Shown piece by piece: positions 49,947-58,691 of a DNA stretch of 64,000 nt (positions within the stretch are counted from its first letter, which is position 1; the number at the start of each line of letters is the position of its first letter). A program made the position numbers and the translations under genes. The notes under the pieces were generated by a model that saw nothing but the letters and a program-made list of their open reading frames with translations, did no database searches and was not told the DNA's origin. The stretch comes from Streptomyces sp. Ru73 (GTDB lineage Bacteria > Actinomycetota > Actinomycetes > Streptomycetales > Streptomycetaceae): the NCBI RefSeq assembly GCF_002920575.1, contig NZ_PQSQ01000032.1, positions 1-64,000 on the forward strand, in the 5' to 3' direction.

Positions 49947-51377
49947 ATGGGACGGACACTCGCGGAGAAGGTCTGGGACGACCACGTCGTCAAGCGCGTG
50001 GAAGGCGAGCCGGACCTCCTCTTCATCGATCTGCATCTGCTGCACGAGGTGACCAGCCCGCAGGCCTTCGACGGCCTCCGCAAGGCCGGCCGCACGGTGC
50101 GCCGTACGGACCTCACCCTCGCCACCGAGGACCACAACACCCCCACGCTGGACATCGACAAGCCCATCGCCGACCCGGTCTCGCGCACCCAGCTGGAGAC
50201 GCTGCGCAAGAACTGCGCGGATTTCGGCGTCCGGCTGCACCCGCTGGGCGACGTCGAGCAGGGCGTCGTCCACGTGGTGGGACCGCAGTTGGGACTGACC
50301 CAGCCGGGCACCACCGTGGTCTGCGGTGACTCGCACACCTCCACCCACGGCGCCTTCGGCGCGCTGGCCTTCGGCATCGGCACCAGCCAGGTCGAGCACG
50401 TGCTGGCCACCCAGACGCTGCCGCTGTCGCCCTTCAGGACGATGGCCGTCACCGTCGAGGGCGAGCTGCCCGACGGCGTCACCGCCAAGGACCTGATCCT
50501 CGCCATCATCGCGAAGATCGGCACCGGCGGCGGCCAGGGCTACGTCATCGAGTACCGCGGCTCCGCCATCGAGAAACTGTCGATGGAAGCCCGCATGACC
50601 ATCTGCAACATGTCCATCGAGGCGGGCGCCCGGGCCGGCATGATCGCCCCCGACCAGACCACCTTCGACTACCTCGAGGGCCGCGACCACGCCCCCAAGG
50701 GCGCGGACTGGGACGCGGCGGTCGAGTACTGGAAGACGCTGCGCACCGACGACGACGCGGTCTTCGACCACGAGGTCGTCATTAACGCCTCCGAGCTGGC
50801 GCCGTTCGTCACCTGGGGCACCAACCCCGGCCAGGGCGCGCCGCTGTCCGAGCGGGTCCCGGACCCGGCGTCCTACGAGGACGCTTCGGAGCGGTACGCC
50901 GCCGAAAAGGCCCTGGAATACATGGGGTTGACGGCCGGTCAGCCGCTGCGCGACATCAAGGTGGACACCGTCTTCGTAGGTTCGTGCACCAACGGCCGCA
51001 TCGAGGACCTGCGCTCCGCGGCCTCCATCCTGGACGGCCGCAAGGTCGCCGACGGCGTGCGCATGCTGATCGTCCCCGGGTCCGTCCGGGTGGCGCTGCA
51101 GGCCGTCGAGGAGGGCCTGGACAAGGTCTTCACCGCGGCCGGCGCCGAGTGGCGGCACGCGGGCTGCTCCATGTGCCTGGGCATGAACCCGGACCAGCTG
51201 GCCCCGGGCGAGCGCTCCGCCTCCACCTCCAACCGCAACTTCGAGGGCCGGCAGGGCAAGGGTGGCCGCACCCACCTGGTCTCGCCCCAGGTCGCCGCCG
51301 CCACGGCGGTTCTCGGCCACCTGGCGTCCCCGGCCGACCTGTCCGACGCCGCCGTCCCCGCGCCCGCTGGAGTCTGA
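49947..51377 (+). CDS. leuC: 3-isopropylmalate dehydratase large subunit
   Basis: A 476-residue aconitase-family subunit carrying the 4Fe-4S cluster. Cluster cysteines are in [14 protein letters not shown] (about 351) and [12 protein letters not shown] (about 411-414). [31 protein letters not shown] is the family signature. The ATG at 49947 follows GGAGGGA. With LeuD it isomerises 2- to 3-isopropylmalate. It is divergent from ndgR, which likely regulates it. Confidence 0.97.
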   Translation: MGRTLAEKVWDDHVVKRVEGEPDLLFIDLHLLHEVTSPQAFDGLRKAGRTVRRTDLTLATEDHNTPTLDIDKPIADPVSRTQLETLRKNCADFGVRLHPLGDVEQGVVHVVGPQLGLTQPGTTVVCGDSHTSTHGAFGALAFGIGTSQVEHVLATQTLPLSPFRTMAVTVEGELPDGVTAKDLILAIIAKIGTGGGQGYVIEYRGSAIEKLSMEARMTICNMSIEAGARAGMIAPDQTTFDYLEGRDHAPKGADWDAAVEYWKTLRTDDDAVFDHEVVINASELAPFVTWGTNPGQGAPLSERVPDPASYEDASERYAAEKALEYMGLTAGQPLRDIKVDTVFVGSCTNGRIEDLRSAASILDGRKVADGVRMLIVPGSVRVALQAVEEGLDKVFTAAGAEWRHAGCSMCLGMNPDQLAPGERSASTSNRNFEGRQGKGGRTHLVSPQVAAATAVLGHLASPADLSDAAVPAPAGV

Positions 51378-51382
51378 GAACG

Positions 51383-51976
51383 ATGGAAGCTTTCACCACC
51401 CACACCGGCCGGGCCGTCCCGCTGCGCCGCAGCAACGTGGACACCGACCAGATCATCCCCGCCCACTGGCTGAAGAAGGTCACCCGGGACGGCTTCGAGG
51501 ACGGCCTCTTCGAGGCCTGGCGCAAGCAGCCCGACTTCGTGCTCAACCAGGAGGCGTACCAGGGCGCCACCGTCCTGGTCGCGGGCCCGGACTTCGGTAC
51601 CGGCTCCTCCCGCGAGCACGCCGTGTGGGCGCTGCAGAACTACGGCTTCAAGGCCGTCATCTCCTCGCGTTTCGCCGACATCTTCCGCGGCAACTCCCTC
51701 AAGAACGGCCTGCTGACGGTCGTTCTGCCGCAGGAGACCGTCGAGGCGCTCCAGCAGCTGGCCGAGGCGGACCCCGCCGCCGAGGTGACCGTCGACCTGG
51801 TGAACCGCGAGGTCCGGGCCGAGGGCGTCAAGGCCGGCTTCGAGCTGGACGAGAACGCGCGTTGGCGGCTGCTGGAGGGGCTGGACGACATCAGCCTCAC
51901 CCTCCGAGAGGAGGAGGCCATCGCCGCGTACGAGGCGAAGCGCCCGGCCTTCAAGCCGCAGACGGTAGTGGCCTGA
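51383..51976 (+). CDS. leuD: 3-isopropylmalate dehydratase small subunit
   Basis: A 197-residue swivel-domain subunit partnering Leu[14 protein letters not shown] at the start and [17 protein letters not shown], the substrate-contact loop, are standard. It starts five bases after the leuC stop codon, so the two are one operon. The length equals that of typical bacterial LeuD. A hairpin lies 40 bases after the stop. Confidence 0.97.
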   Translation: MEAFTTHTGRAVPLRRSNVDTDQIIPAHWLKKVTRDGFEDGLFEAWRKQPDFVLNQEAYQGATVLVAGPDFGTGSSREHAVWALQNYGFKAVISSRFADIFRGNSLKNGLLTVVLPQETVEALQQLAEADPAAEVTVDLVNREVRAEGVKAGFELDENARWRLLEGLDDISLTLREEEAIAAYEAKRPAFKPQTVVA

Positions 51977-52010
51977 CCTCGGGATTTTCTGGCTGAAAGA
52001 CATCTTGCAT

Positions 52011-52048
52011 ACGATGCGCTCCTTGCTACTTGGCAAGGGGCGCTTCGT
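52011..52048 (+). terminator. Terminator of leuCD
   Basis: Inner arms GCGCTCCTTG (52016-52025) and CAAGGGGCGC (52034-52043) pair with one wobble; outer ACGA/TCGT extend it past a one-base mismatch. Loop CTACTTGG. Confidence 0.75.
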
Positions 52049-52112
52049 CTTGTTGAGTGGCGTGTTGAGGCCCCGTGAAGCGACAACTCACCGCAGATGG
52101 CACAATTAGCGC

Positions 52113-52358
52113 ATGGAACGCGACGGCCAACTGGAGCTCTACGGTCTTGTCGCCGACCGCCTCAAGGCCGCACACACACGCGTGCGGACACTGCAAGTCC
52201 CGGAGGGCGTACGGATGGCGCTGACCCGGAAGCTGCTCGTCATCACGGCTGCGGCAAAACACGATCTGGCCGGCGCGGCACGGCGTCTGGAGCGGTTCAT
52301 GAACGACCTCGACGAAGGCCGTTATCCCGAAGACGTGGATGCCGACGGAACTCCGTGA
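52113..52358 (+). CDS. Conserved small helical protein, function unknown
   Basis: An 81-residue protein (MERDGQLELYGLVADRLKAAHTRV...) predicted mostly helical, with no Cys and no export signal. It lies between leuCD and hupS, a position where Streptomyces genomes keep a small conserved protein. It is probably leaderless: CACAAT at 52101-52106 is seven bases before the ATG at 52113, fitting a -10 element with transcription starting at the initiation codon. No family function is known to me. Confidence 0.75.
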   Translation: MERDGQLELYGLVADRLKAAHTRVRTLQVPEGVRMALTRKLLVITAAAKHDLAGAARRLERFMNDLDEGRYPEDVDADGTP

Positions 52359-52403
52359 CGGTCGAGTTCGTTGCGGCACAAGGGTGATTAGCCCGTTTCG
52401 TGT

Positions 52404-52432
52404 TTGATTTGCGGTATATATCTGCCTAACGT
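52404..52432 (+). promoter_or_regulatory. Promoter of hupS
   Basis: TTGATT (52404-52409) and TAACGT (52427-52432) are separated by 17 bases in an AT-rich stretch that stands out from its surroundings. The transcript would carry a leader of about 45 bases ending in GAAGGGGAAGAC before the GTG start. Confidence 0.7.
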
Positions 52433-52483
52433 GCGAAAAAGCTTGGACACATTCGTTCCAGCAATGTCTCCGAAGGGGAAGAC

Positions 52484-53176
52484 GTGAACAAGGCGCAGCT
52501 CGTAGAAGCCATTCAGGAGAAGCTCGGCGGACGCCAGAACGCGGCCGACGCGGTCGACGCGGTCCTGGACGCCATCGTCCGTGCCGTGGTCGGCGGCGAC
52601 CGCGTGTCGGTCACCGGTTTCGGTTCGTTCGAGAAGGTCGACCGCCCGGCGCGTTACGCCCGTAACCCGCAGACGGGTGAGCGGGTCCGCGTGAAGAAGA
52701 CCTCCGTGCCGCGTTTCCGCGCCGGACAGGGCTTCAAGGACCTCGTCAGCGGCTCCAAGAAGCTCCCCAAGAACGACGTGGCCGTCAAGAAGGCCCCGAA
52801 GGGCAGCCTCCAGGGCGGCTCTTCCACCCGCACCACCGCCAAGGCCGCGGCCAAGAAGGCCACCGCCAAGAAGTCGGCGGCGAAGAAGACCACCACGGCC
52901 GCCGCGAAGAAGGCCACCACCGCCAAGAAGGCGACGCCGGCGAAGAAGACCACCACGGCGAAGAAGGCGACCACCGCCAAGAAGGCCACCCCGGCGAAGA
53001 AGACCACCGCCACCGCCAAGAAGGCCACCCCGGCCAAGAAGGCGAGCACGGCGAAGAAGACCGCCACCGCCAAGAAGACCGCGCCGGCCAAGAAGACCAC
53101 CGCGAAGAAGGCCCCGGCGAAGAAGACCACCGCCCGCAAGACCACCGCCAAGAAGACCACCGCGCGCAAGCGCTGA
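52484..53176 (+). CDS. hupS: HU-family nucleoid protein HupS with lysine-rich tail
   Basis: A 230-residue nucleoid-associated protein. Residues 1-92 are a complete HU domain (MNKAQLVEAIQEKLGGRQNA, TGFGSFEKVDRPARYARNPQTGERVRVKKTSVPRFRAG). Residues 105-230 form a histone H1-like tail of repeated AKKAT/AKKTT units. This two-part form is the actinobacterial HupS, developmentally expressed and important for spore nucleoid compaction in S. coelicolor. The tail DNA is a degenerate short tandem repeat and could vary in length between strains. The GTG at 52484 follows AAGGGGA. A good promoter lies upstream and a terminator follows. Confidence 0.95.
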   Translation: MNKAQLVEAIQEKLGGRQNAADAVDAVLDAIVRAVVGGDRVSVTGFGSFEKVDRPARYARNPQTGERVRVKKTSVPRFRAGQGFKDLVSGSKKLPKNDVAVKKAPKGSLQGGSSTRTTAKAAAKKATAKKSAAKKTTTAAAKKATTAKKATPAKKTTTAKKATTAKKATPAKKTTATAKKATPAKKASTAKKTATAKKTAPAKKTTAKKAPAKKTTARKTTAKKTTARKR

Positions 53177-53197
53177 CCGTCCGGCGGACCCTCGCGA

Positions 53198-53228
53198 CGG
53201 GCCGGGCTCCCCCGAGGAGCCCGGCCCG
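53198..53228 (+). terminator. Terminator of hupS
   Basis: A perfect 13-bp stem (53198-53210 with 53216-53228) and a CCCGA loop 21 bases after the hupS stop. Confidence 0.85.
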
Positions 53229-53267
53229 CGGTGCGTTGTCCGCGCCCCGCCCGATTAGGCTCTGACC

Positions 53268-53471
53268 ATGCAGGCCACCGCATACACCTACGACGCCGAC
53301 AGCCGCACGGGCAGCGTGCTGCTCGACGACGGCACCCCGCTGCCCTTCGACACCGCCGCCTTCGACGCCGGCGGCCTGCGGCTGCTCCGCCCGGGCCAGC
53401 GCGTCCGCATCGACGTGACCGGCGACGGCGAGAACCGCCGGATCACGCTCATCACCCTCCAGACGTTCTGA
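53268..53471 (+). CDS. Small conserved protein, likely OB-like beta barrel
   Basis: A 67-residue protein (MQATAYTYDADSRTGSVLLDDGTPLPF...RVRIDVTGDGENRRITLITLQTF) with alternating hydrophobic strands and turn residues, resembling cold-shock or OB-type small barrels; no nucleic-acid-binding motif such as RNP1 is visible. The ATG at 53268 follows TTAGGCT by nine bases and may be leaderless. It is kept next to hupS and the CofC-type gene in Streptomyces. Confidence 0.7.
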   Translation: MQATAYTYDADSRTGSVLLDDGTPLPFDTAAFDAGGLRLLRPGQRVRIDVTGDGENRRITLITLQTF

Positions 53472-53521
53472 CAGGCGTGCCGGCAGACGTGCTGAGAGAC
53501 ATTCCGAGAGACGTTCCGGGC

Positions 53522-53690
53522 GCCCGGCGGACCTCCTGAGGGCCCGGCGGCCCTCCTGAGTGCAGGCCAGGGATGCTGAGAAGCGCCCGGCAGCGCTCCT
53601 GAGAGCCCGGTGCGGCCCTTCCAGCCCTGGTACGGCCCCTTCCGGCCCGGTACGGCCCCTGCAAGTCCCGGTACGGCCCTTCGCCCCACA
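53522..53690. repeat. Degenerate 20-bp tandem repeats
   Basis: GCCCGGCGGACCTCCTGAGG (53522) is followed at once by a copy with two changes (53542), then weaker copies at about 53585 and 53605. A second series, CCGGTACGGCCC, recurs at about 53626, 53647 and 53668 with 20-21 base spacing. No gene is seen; the region separates two convergent genes. Confidence 0.6.
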
Positions 53691-53701
53691 TCGGCCCCGA
53701 T

Positions 53702-54376
53702 TCAGGCCCCCGAAGCCCCCAGCGCCCCCGGAGCCCCCAGCGCCGCGATCCCCGCCGATATCGCCGCCGTGTGCCGGGCCGTCCGCGGCCCCACACCCAA
53801 TTCCAGCGCCACCCGCAGATCCTCCGGAGTGTCCACGTCCTGCCGCACCGACGGCACACCGGACAGGACGATCTCCCGGGCACCCGAAGCCGAGTGCCGC
53901 GCCCGGGAGGCACCACCGAATGCCGGTGCCAATTCCGCACCCGGCGCCGCCGTCAGCAGCGTCGTACCGATTTCCGCCGCATCCGCGAGAAATGCACGGG
54001 GAAATTGCGCGGCCGCCGCCAGCACCCGTTCCAGTTCCGCCGGCCGCAGCGCGGGAAGGTCGGCGTTCAGCGCCGCCACCGGCGCAGCCGGCCGTACGGC
54101 CCGCACGGCACGCGCCCCGTACGCGATCGCGGGATTCAGCCCCGCCGCCGGTACATCGGCCACAATGCGCGCACCCAGCTCCGCCAGCTGCGAACCGGCC
54201 AGCGGATCATCCGTGACAACCGCCACATCCCGCACCACCGGGCACTCCAGCGCCGCGCCCACCGTGTCCAGCGCGAACGCCAGCGCCAGCCGGGGCCGGA
54301 AGCGGGCGTCCGCCGCGGCGGACAGCCTGCTCTTGGCCCGCACCAGCGGTTTCAGGGGCACCACCAGGCTCCACAC
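53702..54376 (-). CDS. fbiD: 2-phospho-L-lactate/phosphoenolpyruvate guanylyltransferase
   Basis: A 224-residue nucleotidyltransferase of the CofC/FbiD family for coenzyme F420 synthesis; in actinobacteria it activates phosphoenolpyruvate with GTP. The start WSLVVPLKPLVRAKSRL holds the nucleotide-binding Lys/Arg; VVTDDP, GLNPAIAYG and LNADLPALRP carry the metal site, and VRQDVDTPEDL closes the domain. GTG at 54376 with AAGGAG eight bases upstream is chosen over an ATG 39 bases earlier. Its end is Ala/Gly-rich and runs next to tandem repeats. Also called cofC. Confidence 0.88.
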   Translation of the reverse strand: MWSLVVPLKPLVRAKSRLSAAADARFRPRLALAFALDTVGAALECPVVRDVAVVTDDPLAGSQLAELGARIVADVPAAGLNPAIAYGARAVRAVRPAAPVAALNADLPALRPAELERVLAAAAQFPRAFLADAAEIGTTLLTAAPGAELAPAFGGASRARHSASGAREIVLSGVPSVRQDVDTPEDLRVALELGVGPRTARHTAAISAGIAALGAPGALGASGA

Positions 54377-54540
54377 CGCGTCCGCTCCTTCTTCTCGCAT
54401 CGGCAGCATTGTCACCTGCCGCCGCCGCCCGCAGCAGGACGCGGGGATACGGTGTCCTCGACAGACCGGGTACCGGGGGCGACACTTGTGCGGCTGCCGG
54501 GTCGCCGCAGCTCAGCAGGTCCCATAAGGAGGGTGTCCGA

Positions 54541-55332
54541 GTGTCCCGCCACAGAATCGGCTTCTGGTACCGCCTCGCAGCGGTCATCGCAAAACCGCCG
54601 CTCGTGGTTCTGTTCAAGCGGGACTGGCAGGGAATGGAGAACATTCCGGCCGAGGGCGGATTCATCACCGCGGTCAACCACAACTCGTATCTCGACCCGC
54701 TCTCCTACGCGCACTACCAGTACAACAGCGGACGGGTCCCGCGATTCCTCGCCAAGGCCGCCCTCTTCAAGGGCGGCTTCGTCGGCGCGGTCATGCGCGG
54801 CACGGGCCAGATCCCGGTCTACCGCGAGTCCACCGACGCGGCCACCGCCTTCCGGGCCGCCGTGGACGCCATCAACCGCGGCGAATGCGTCGCCTTCTAC
54901 CCCGAGGGCACCCTCACCCGCGACCCCGACATGTGGCCCATGCAGGGCAAGACCGGTGCCGCGCGCGTCGCGCTGCTCACCAAGGCACCCGTCATCCCCG
55001 TCGCCCAGTGGGGCGCCAACGAGGCGATGCCGCCGTACGCCAAGGAGAAGAAGCTCCGGCTCTTCCCGCGCAAGACCCTCCGCGTGAAGGCGGGCCCGCC
55101 GGTGGACCTCTCCGAGTTCTACGGCCAGGAGCCCACCGCCGAGGTACTGCGCGAGGTCACCGACCGCATCATGCGCGCGGTGACCGACATCCTGGCCGAG
55201 GTCCGCGACGAGCCCGCGCCGGCCGAGCCGTACGACCACCGCAAGGCCCGCGCCGAACAGCGCCGCAAGACCCAGCAGATGCAGCAGAGGGACACGCCGC
55301 CCGGCCGTACTCAGGAGGATGAAGGCAAGTGA
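54541..55332 (+). CDS. Lysophospholipid acyltransferase family protein (PlsC-like)
   Basis: A 263-residue 1-acyl-glycerol-3-phosphate acyltransferase-like protein. Block I is [12 protein letters not shown] (His-x4-Asp), block [11 protein letters not shown], block [13 protein letters not shown], block [12 protein letters not shown] hydrophobic N-terminal segment (about 8-25) can anchor it to the membrane. The GTG at 54541 follows AAGGAGG by eight bases. The C-terminal 45 residues are charged and Arg/Gln-rich. It overlaps gpsA by four bases. Together they could supply glycerol-3-phosphate and acylate its derivatives in phospholipid synthesis. Confidence 0.93.
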   Translation: MSRHRIGFWYRLAAVIAKPPLVVLFKRDWQGMENIPAEGGFITAVNHNSYLDPLSYAHYQYNSGRVPRFLAKAALFKGGFVGAVMRGTGQIPVYRESTDAATAFRAAVDAINRGECVAFYPEGTLTRDPDMWPMQGKTGAARVALLTKAPVIPVAQWGANEAMPPYAKEKKLRLFPRKTLRVKAGPPVDLSEFYGQEPTAEVLREVTDRIMRAVTDILAEVRDEPAPAEPYDHRKARAEQRRKTQQMQQRDTPPGRTQEDEGK

Positions 55333-56330
55333 CGCGCTGCGCCGTCTACGGCACGGGGTCGTGGGGCACCGCATTCGCGATGGTGCTGGCCGACGCGGGC
55401 TGCGAGGTGACCCTGTGGGGCCGCCGCGCGGAGCTCGCCGAGGCCATCAACACGACCCGCACCAACCCGGACTACCTGCCGGGCGTGGAGCTGCCGCAGA
55501 CCGTACGGGCCACCACCGACCCCGCCGAGGCCGCGGCGGGCGCGGAGTTCACCGTGCTGGCCGTGCCGTCGCAGACGCTGCGCGGCAACCTCGCCGAGTG
55601 GGCGCCGCTGCTGCCGGCCGACACCGTGCTGGTGTCCCTGATGAAGGGCATCGAGCTCGGTACGGCCAAGCGGATGAGCGAGGTCATCGAAGAGGTCGCG
55701 AAGGTGCCCGCCGAGCGGGTGGCGGTGCTCACCGGCCCGAACCTCGCCAAGGAGATCGCGGCCCGGCAGCCGGCCGCCGCGGTCGTGGCGTGCGCCGACG
55801 AGGCCGTCGCCACCCGGCTGCAGGCCGCGTGCCACACCCCGTACTTCCGTCCGTACACCAACACCGATGTGGTGGGGGCGGAGCTGGGCGGCGCGGTGAA
55901 GAACGTCATCGGCCTGGCGGTGGGCATCGCGGGCGGCATGGGGCTGGGCGACAACGCCAAGGCGTCGCTCATCACGCGCGGCCTCGCGGAGACCACGCGG
56001 CTGGGGCTGGCGCTGGGTGCGGACCCGGCCACGTTCGCGGGGCTGGCGGGCATGGGCGACCTGGTCGCCACCTGTTCCTCGCCGCTGTCGCGGAACAACA
56101 CCTTCGGTCACAACCTCGGCCGGGGCATGAGCCTGGAGGAGACCATCGCGGTCACCAAGCAGACGGCGGAGGGCGTGAAGTCCTGCGAGTCGGTGCTGGA
56201 CCTGGCCCGGCGGCACGGTGTGGAGATGCCCATCACCGAGACGGTGGTGAACATCGTCCATGACGCCAAGCCGCCGCTGGTGGCGCTGAAGGAACTGATG
56301 TCGCGGTCGGCCAAGTCGGAGCGGCACTGA
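55329..56330 (+). CDS. gpsA: Glycerol-3-phosphate dehydrogenase [NAD(P)+]
   Basis: A 333-residue enzyme making sn-glycerol-3-phosphate from dihydroxyacetone phosphate. The Rossmann start is [27 protein letters not shown] and the catalytic Lys in [19 protein letters not shown] follow, then [17 protein letters not shown] and SPLSRNN. The GTG at 55329 overlaps the acyltransferase stop by four bases (GTGA), giving translational coupling. Element copy C follows eight bases after the stop codon. Confidence 0.96.
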   Translation: MTRCAVYGTGSWGTAFAMVLADAGCEVTLWGRRAELAEAINTTRTNPDYLPGVELPQTVRATTDPAEAAAGAEFTVLAVPSQTLRGNLAEWAPLLPADTVLVSLMKGIELGTAKRMSEVIEEVAKVPAERVAVLTGPNLAKEIAARQPAAAVVACADEAVATRLQAACHTPYFRPYTNTDVVGAELGGAVKNVIGLAVGIAGGMGLGDNAKASLITRGLAETTRLGLALGADPATFAGLAGMGDLVATCSSPLSRNNTFGHNLGRGMSLEETIAVTKQTAEGVKSCESVLDLARRHGVEMPITETVVNIVHDAKPPLVALKELMSRSAKSERH

Positions 56331-56337
56331 ACGACGG

Positions 56338-56477
56338 TTGTCCACAGGCCCCGACGGCCACGGTCCGTGAGCGCTACTTTGCGGGTATGCGTGGCGGAGG
56401 TGGGGGAGGGGCCTTTGTCATGGGGGCGGGAGTTCTCCCGTTGGTTTGGGGAGAGGGAGGGGCCCTGCCCAGGAACG
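56338..56477 (+). repeat. Dispersed G-rich intergenic element, copy C
   Basis: TTGTCCACAGG at 56338-56348, then GCGCTACTTTGCGGGTATGC, first G block at 56393-56413 (offset 55 bp) and second G block from 56448 (55 bp further). It lies between gpsA and ddlA on the same strand and fills most of the 227-base gap. Any transcript reading from gpsA to ddlA would include it. Confidence 0.78.
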
Positions 56478-56557
56478 CGGGGTCTTGGCCCGGAGAAGCG
56501 CCCCACGCCCCCCAAGTCGTTCGCTTCGGCCGTACCAACAGGTAGTCTCGTCGCGAT

Positions 56558-57694
56558 ATGAGCAGCGAGACCTCCACCCAGAAGCCCCGCGTCGCCGTCG
56601 TGTTCGGCGGCCGCAGCTCCGAGCACGCCATCTCCGTGGTCACCGCGGGTGCCGTCCTGAGCGCCATCGACCGCGAGAAGTACGACGTGCTGCCGATCGG
56701 CATCACGACGGACGGCCGCTGGGCGCTGACCGCCGACGCGCCGGAGCGGATGGCCATCGCGGACCGGAAGCTGCCGAGCGTGGCGGAGCTGGCCGAGTCC
56801 ACCGACGGCGCCGTGGTCCTGCCGGTCGACCCCACCAGCCGCGAGGTCGTCTACAGCGAGCCCGGCCAGGTCCCGAAGGTGCTCGGCGACGTCGACGTGG
56901 TCTTCCCCGTGCTGCACGGCCCCTACGGCGAGGACGGCACCCTCCAGGGCCTCCTGGAGCTCTCCGGCGTGCCCTACGTGGGCTCCGGCGTGCTCGCCTC
57001 GGCCGTCGGCCAGGACAAGGACTACATGAAGCGGGTCTTCGCCTCCTTCGGGCTGCCGGTCGGCCCGTACGAGGTCATCCGCCCGCGCGAGTGGGAGCAG
57101 GACCCCGCCGCGGCGCGCAAGAAGATCGTGGACTTCGCCGGTGAGCACGGCTGGCCGCTGTTCGTGAAGCCCGCCCGGGCCGGTTCCTCCATGGGCATCT
57201 CCAAGGTGGACGACCTCGCCGGGCTGGACGAGGCCGTCGAGGAGGCCCGCCGCCACGACCCGAAGATCATCGTGGAGGCGCTGCTGCGCGGCCGCGAGAT
57301 CGAGTGCGGCGTGCTGGAGTTCGAGGACGGTCCGCGCGCCAGCGTGCCCGCCGAGATCCCGCCGGTCACCGCGCACGACTTCTACGACTTCGAGGCCAAG
57401 TACATCGACTCGGCCGCCGGACTGGTGCCCGCGCCGCTCACCGAGGAGCAGACCGCACGCGTCCAGGAGCTGGCCGTGGCCGCGTTCGAGGCGGCGTCCT
57501 GCGAGGGCCTGGTGCGGGCCGACTTCTTCCTGCAGGAGAACGGCGAGTTCGTCATCAACGAGATCAACACCCTGCCCGGCTTCACGCCCATCTCGATGTA
57601 CCCGCGGATGTGGCAGGAGTCCGGCGTGAGCTACGCCGAGCTGGTGGACCGGCTCATCCAGGCGGCGCTGCGCCGCTCCACGGGCCTGCGCTGA
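56558..57694 (+). CDS. ddlA: D-alanine--D-alanine ligase
   Basis: A 378-residue ATP-grasp ligase for cell-wall D-Ala-D-Ala. VVFGGRSSEHAISVVTAGAVL is the N-terminal signature; HGPYGEDGTLQGLLELSGVPYVGSGVLASA, the ATP-site VKPARAGSSMGISKV, and GLVRADFFL...NEINTLPGFTPISMYP supply substrate and Mg contacts. The Tyr in PYVGSG is typical of ligases preferring D-Ala over D-lactate. The ATG at 56558 has no strong ribosome site; GTAGTCTCG lies before it. The DUF3515 gene ends 28 bases downstream on the other strand. Confidence 0.96.
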   Translation: MSSETSTQKPRVAVVFGGRSSEHAISVVTAGAVLSAIDREKYDVLPIGITTDGRWALTADAPERMAIADRKLPSVAELAESTDGAVVLPVDPTSREVVYSEPGQVPKVLGDVDVVFPVLHGPYGEDGTLQGLLELSGVPYVGSGVLASAVGQDKDYMKRVFASFGLPVGPYEVIRPREWEQDPAAARKKIVDFAGEHGWPLFVKPARAGSSMGISKVDDLAGLDEAVEEARRHDPKIIVEALLRGREIECGVLEFEDGPRASVPAEIPPVTAHDFYDFEAKYIDSAAGLVPAPLTEEQTARVQELAVAAFEAASCEGLVRADFFLQENGEFVINEINTLPGFTPISMYPRMWQESGVSYAELVDRLIQAALRRSTGLR

Positions 57695-57721
57695 GCCCCG
57701 GACGCCGCCGGCCGGGGCGTG

Positions 57722-58225
57722 CTACACGACCCCGACCGGCACCGTCTTCCGTACGGCCGGTGCCAGGTCGGGGAGCACGTTCACCTCGGGCGCGTACGTG
57801 CCCGGCACGGTCACCTCGACGTACGCGCGGCGCAGCACGGTCGTGAAGCGGTAGCCGTCGTCCTGCTTCTCGAAGACCCACTCGACGCCGTTGATTTTCG
57901 CGGCGTCCTGCATCGGGTTGTAATGTTCATTACCGCGTTGCAGCACGTCGGGCTTCGGTACGCCGCACCGCAGGCGCACGGCGGGCGTCCCCCACACCGC
58001 GGTGAAGTCCGAGACGGGATCGGCGGTCCGGCGCTTCAGACCGTTCACCGTGCTGGGCAGCTTCCCGTGCAGTGCCCGGCAGAGCCGTGCCTGTTCCCCC
58101 TTCGGGGCGGGAACCGCCACGCTCGCCGAATCGTCGGACGGGGCACAGCCCACCGCGGTGATCAGCACGGCGAGCAGGGGCAGAGCGAGCGACCGGCGGG
58201 GCGAGGATTTCACCCGGCCGAGCAT
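57722..58225 (-). CDS. DUF3515 family lipoprotein
   Basis: A 167-residue exported protein of the actinobacterial DUF3515 family. The signal segment LALPLLAVLITAVGC ends in a lipobox (TAVGC), so Cys27 would be lipidated and the protein anchored outside the membrane. The mature part contains LCRALHGKLPSTVNGL and WGTPAVRLRCGVPKPD with a conserved Cys pair. Function is unknown. An alternative GTG start four codons later is possible. It keeps its place next to ddlA and thiL in Streptomyces. Confidence 0.87.
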   Translation of the reverse strand: MLGRVKSSPRRSLALPLLAVLITAVGCAPSDDSASVAVPAPKGEQARLCRALHGKLPSTVNGLKRRTADPVSDFTAVWGTPAVRLRCGVPKPDVLQRGNEHYNPMQDAAKINGVEWVFEKQDDGYRFTTVLRRAYVEVTVPGTYAPEVNVLPDLAPAVRKTVPVGVV

Positions 58226-58233
58226 ACGGGGGA

Positions 58234-58467
58234 CTAGATATGGACGACCGGGCAGGTCAGGGTGCGCGTGATGCCGTCCACCTGCTGGACTTTGGCGACC
58301 ACCATGCGACCCAGATCATCGACCGTGTCAGCCTGGGCACGCACGATCACGTCATACGGACCGGTCACGTCCTCGGCCTGGATGACCCCGGGCAGCTTGG
58401 CGATCACTTCGGCGACCGCGGAGGCCTTGCCGACCTCGGTCTGGATCAGGATGTAGGCCTGTACCAC
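58234..58467 (-). CDS. Lrp/AsnC-type ligand-binding (RAM) domain protein
   Basis: A 77-residue stand-alone RAM domain without a DNA-binding part: VQAYILIQTEVGKASAVAEVIAKLPGV, VTGPYDVIVRAQADTVDDLGRMVVAKVQQVDGI and TRTLTCPVVHI. Such proteins form dimers or higher rings that bind amino acids and may modulate full-length Lrp proteins. It is nine bases upstream of the DUF3515 gene on the same strand, probably the same operon. Confidence 0.92.
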   Translation of the reverse strand: MVQAYILIQTEVGKASAVAEVIAKLPGVIQAEDVTGPYDVIVRAQADTVDDLGRMVVAKVQQVDGITRTLTCPVVHI

Positions 58468-58691
58468 GGGACCTCCAGGGCGGCTTCGAGGATCATGTGG
58501 GAAGAAGGGACGCCACGGTACCGCGTCGCCGAGCGGAGCGGGGAGACCCGCGCGGCCGACGCGGCGAACAGTTCGCTGCGGCCGGCGCGGAACGCGTCAT
58601 CCGGAGAGCGGCCGTCCGGTAAGGCGGTGGCGGCCGTGCGCGACGCGTCAGTGGAGTACGGAAGGTCCGTACGCATGGGAAGGGCAACAGC

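Noticed and set aside
52840..53170. Tandem repeats that could be taken for a CRISPR or satellite
   Set aside because: They encode the lysine/alanine/threonine tail of HupS in frame and have no unique spacers.
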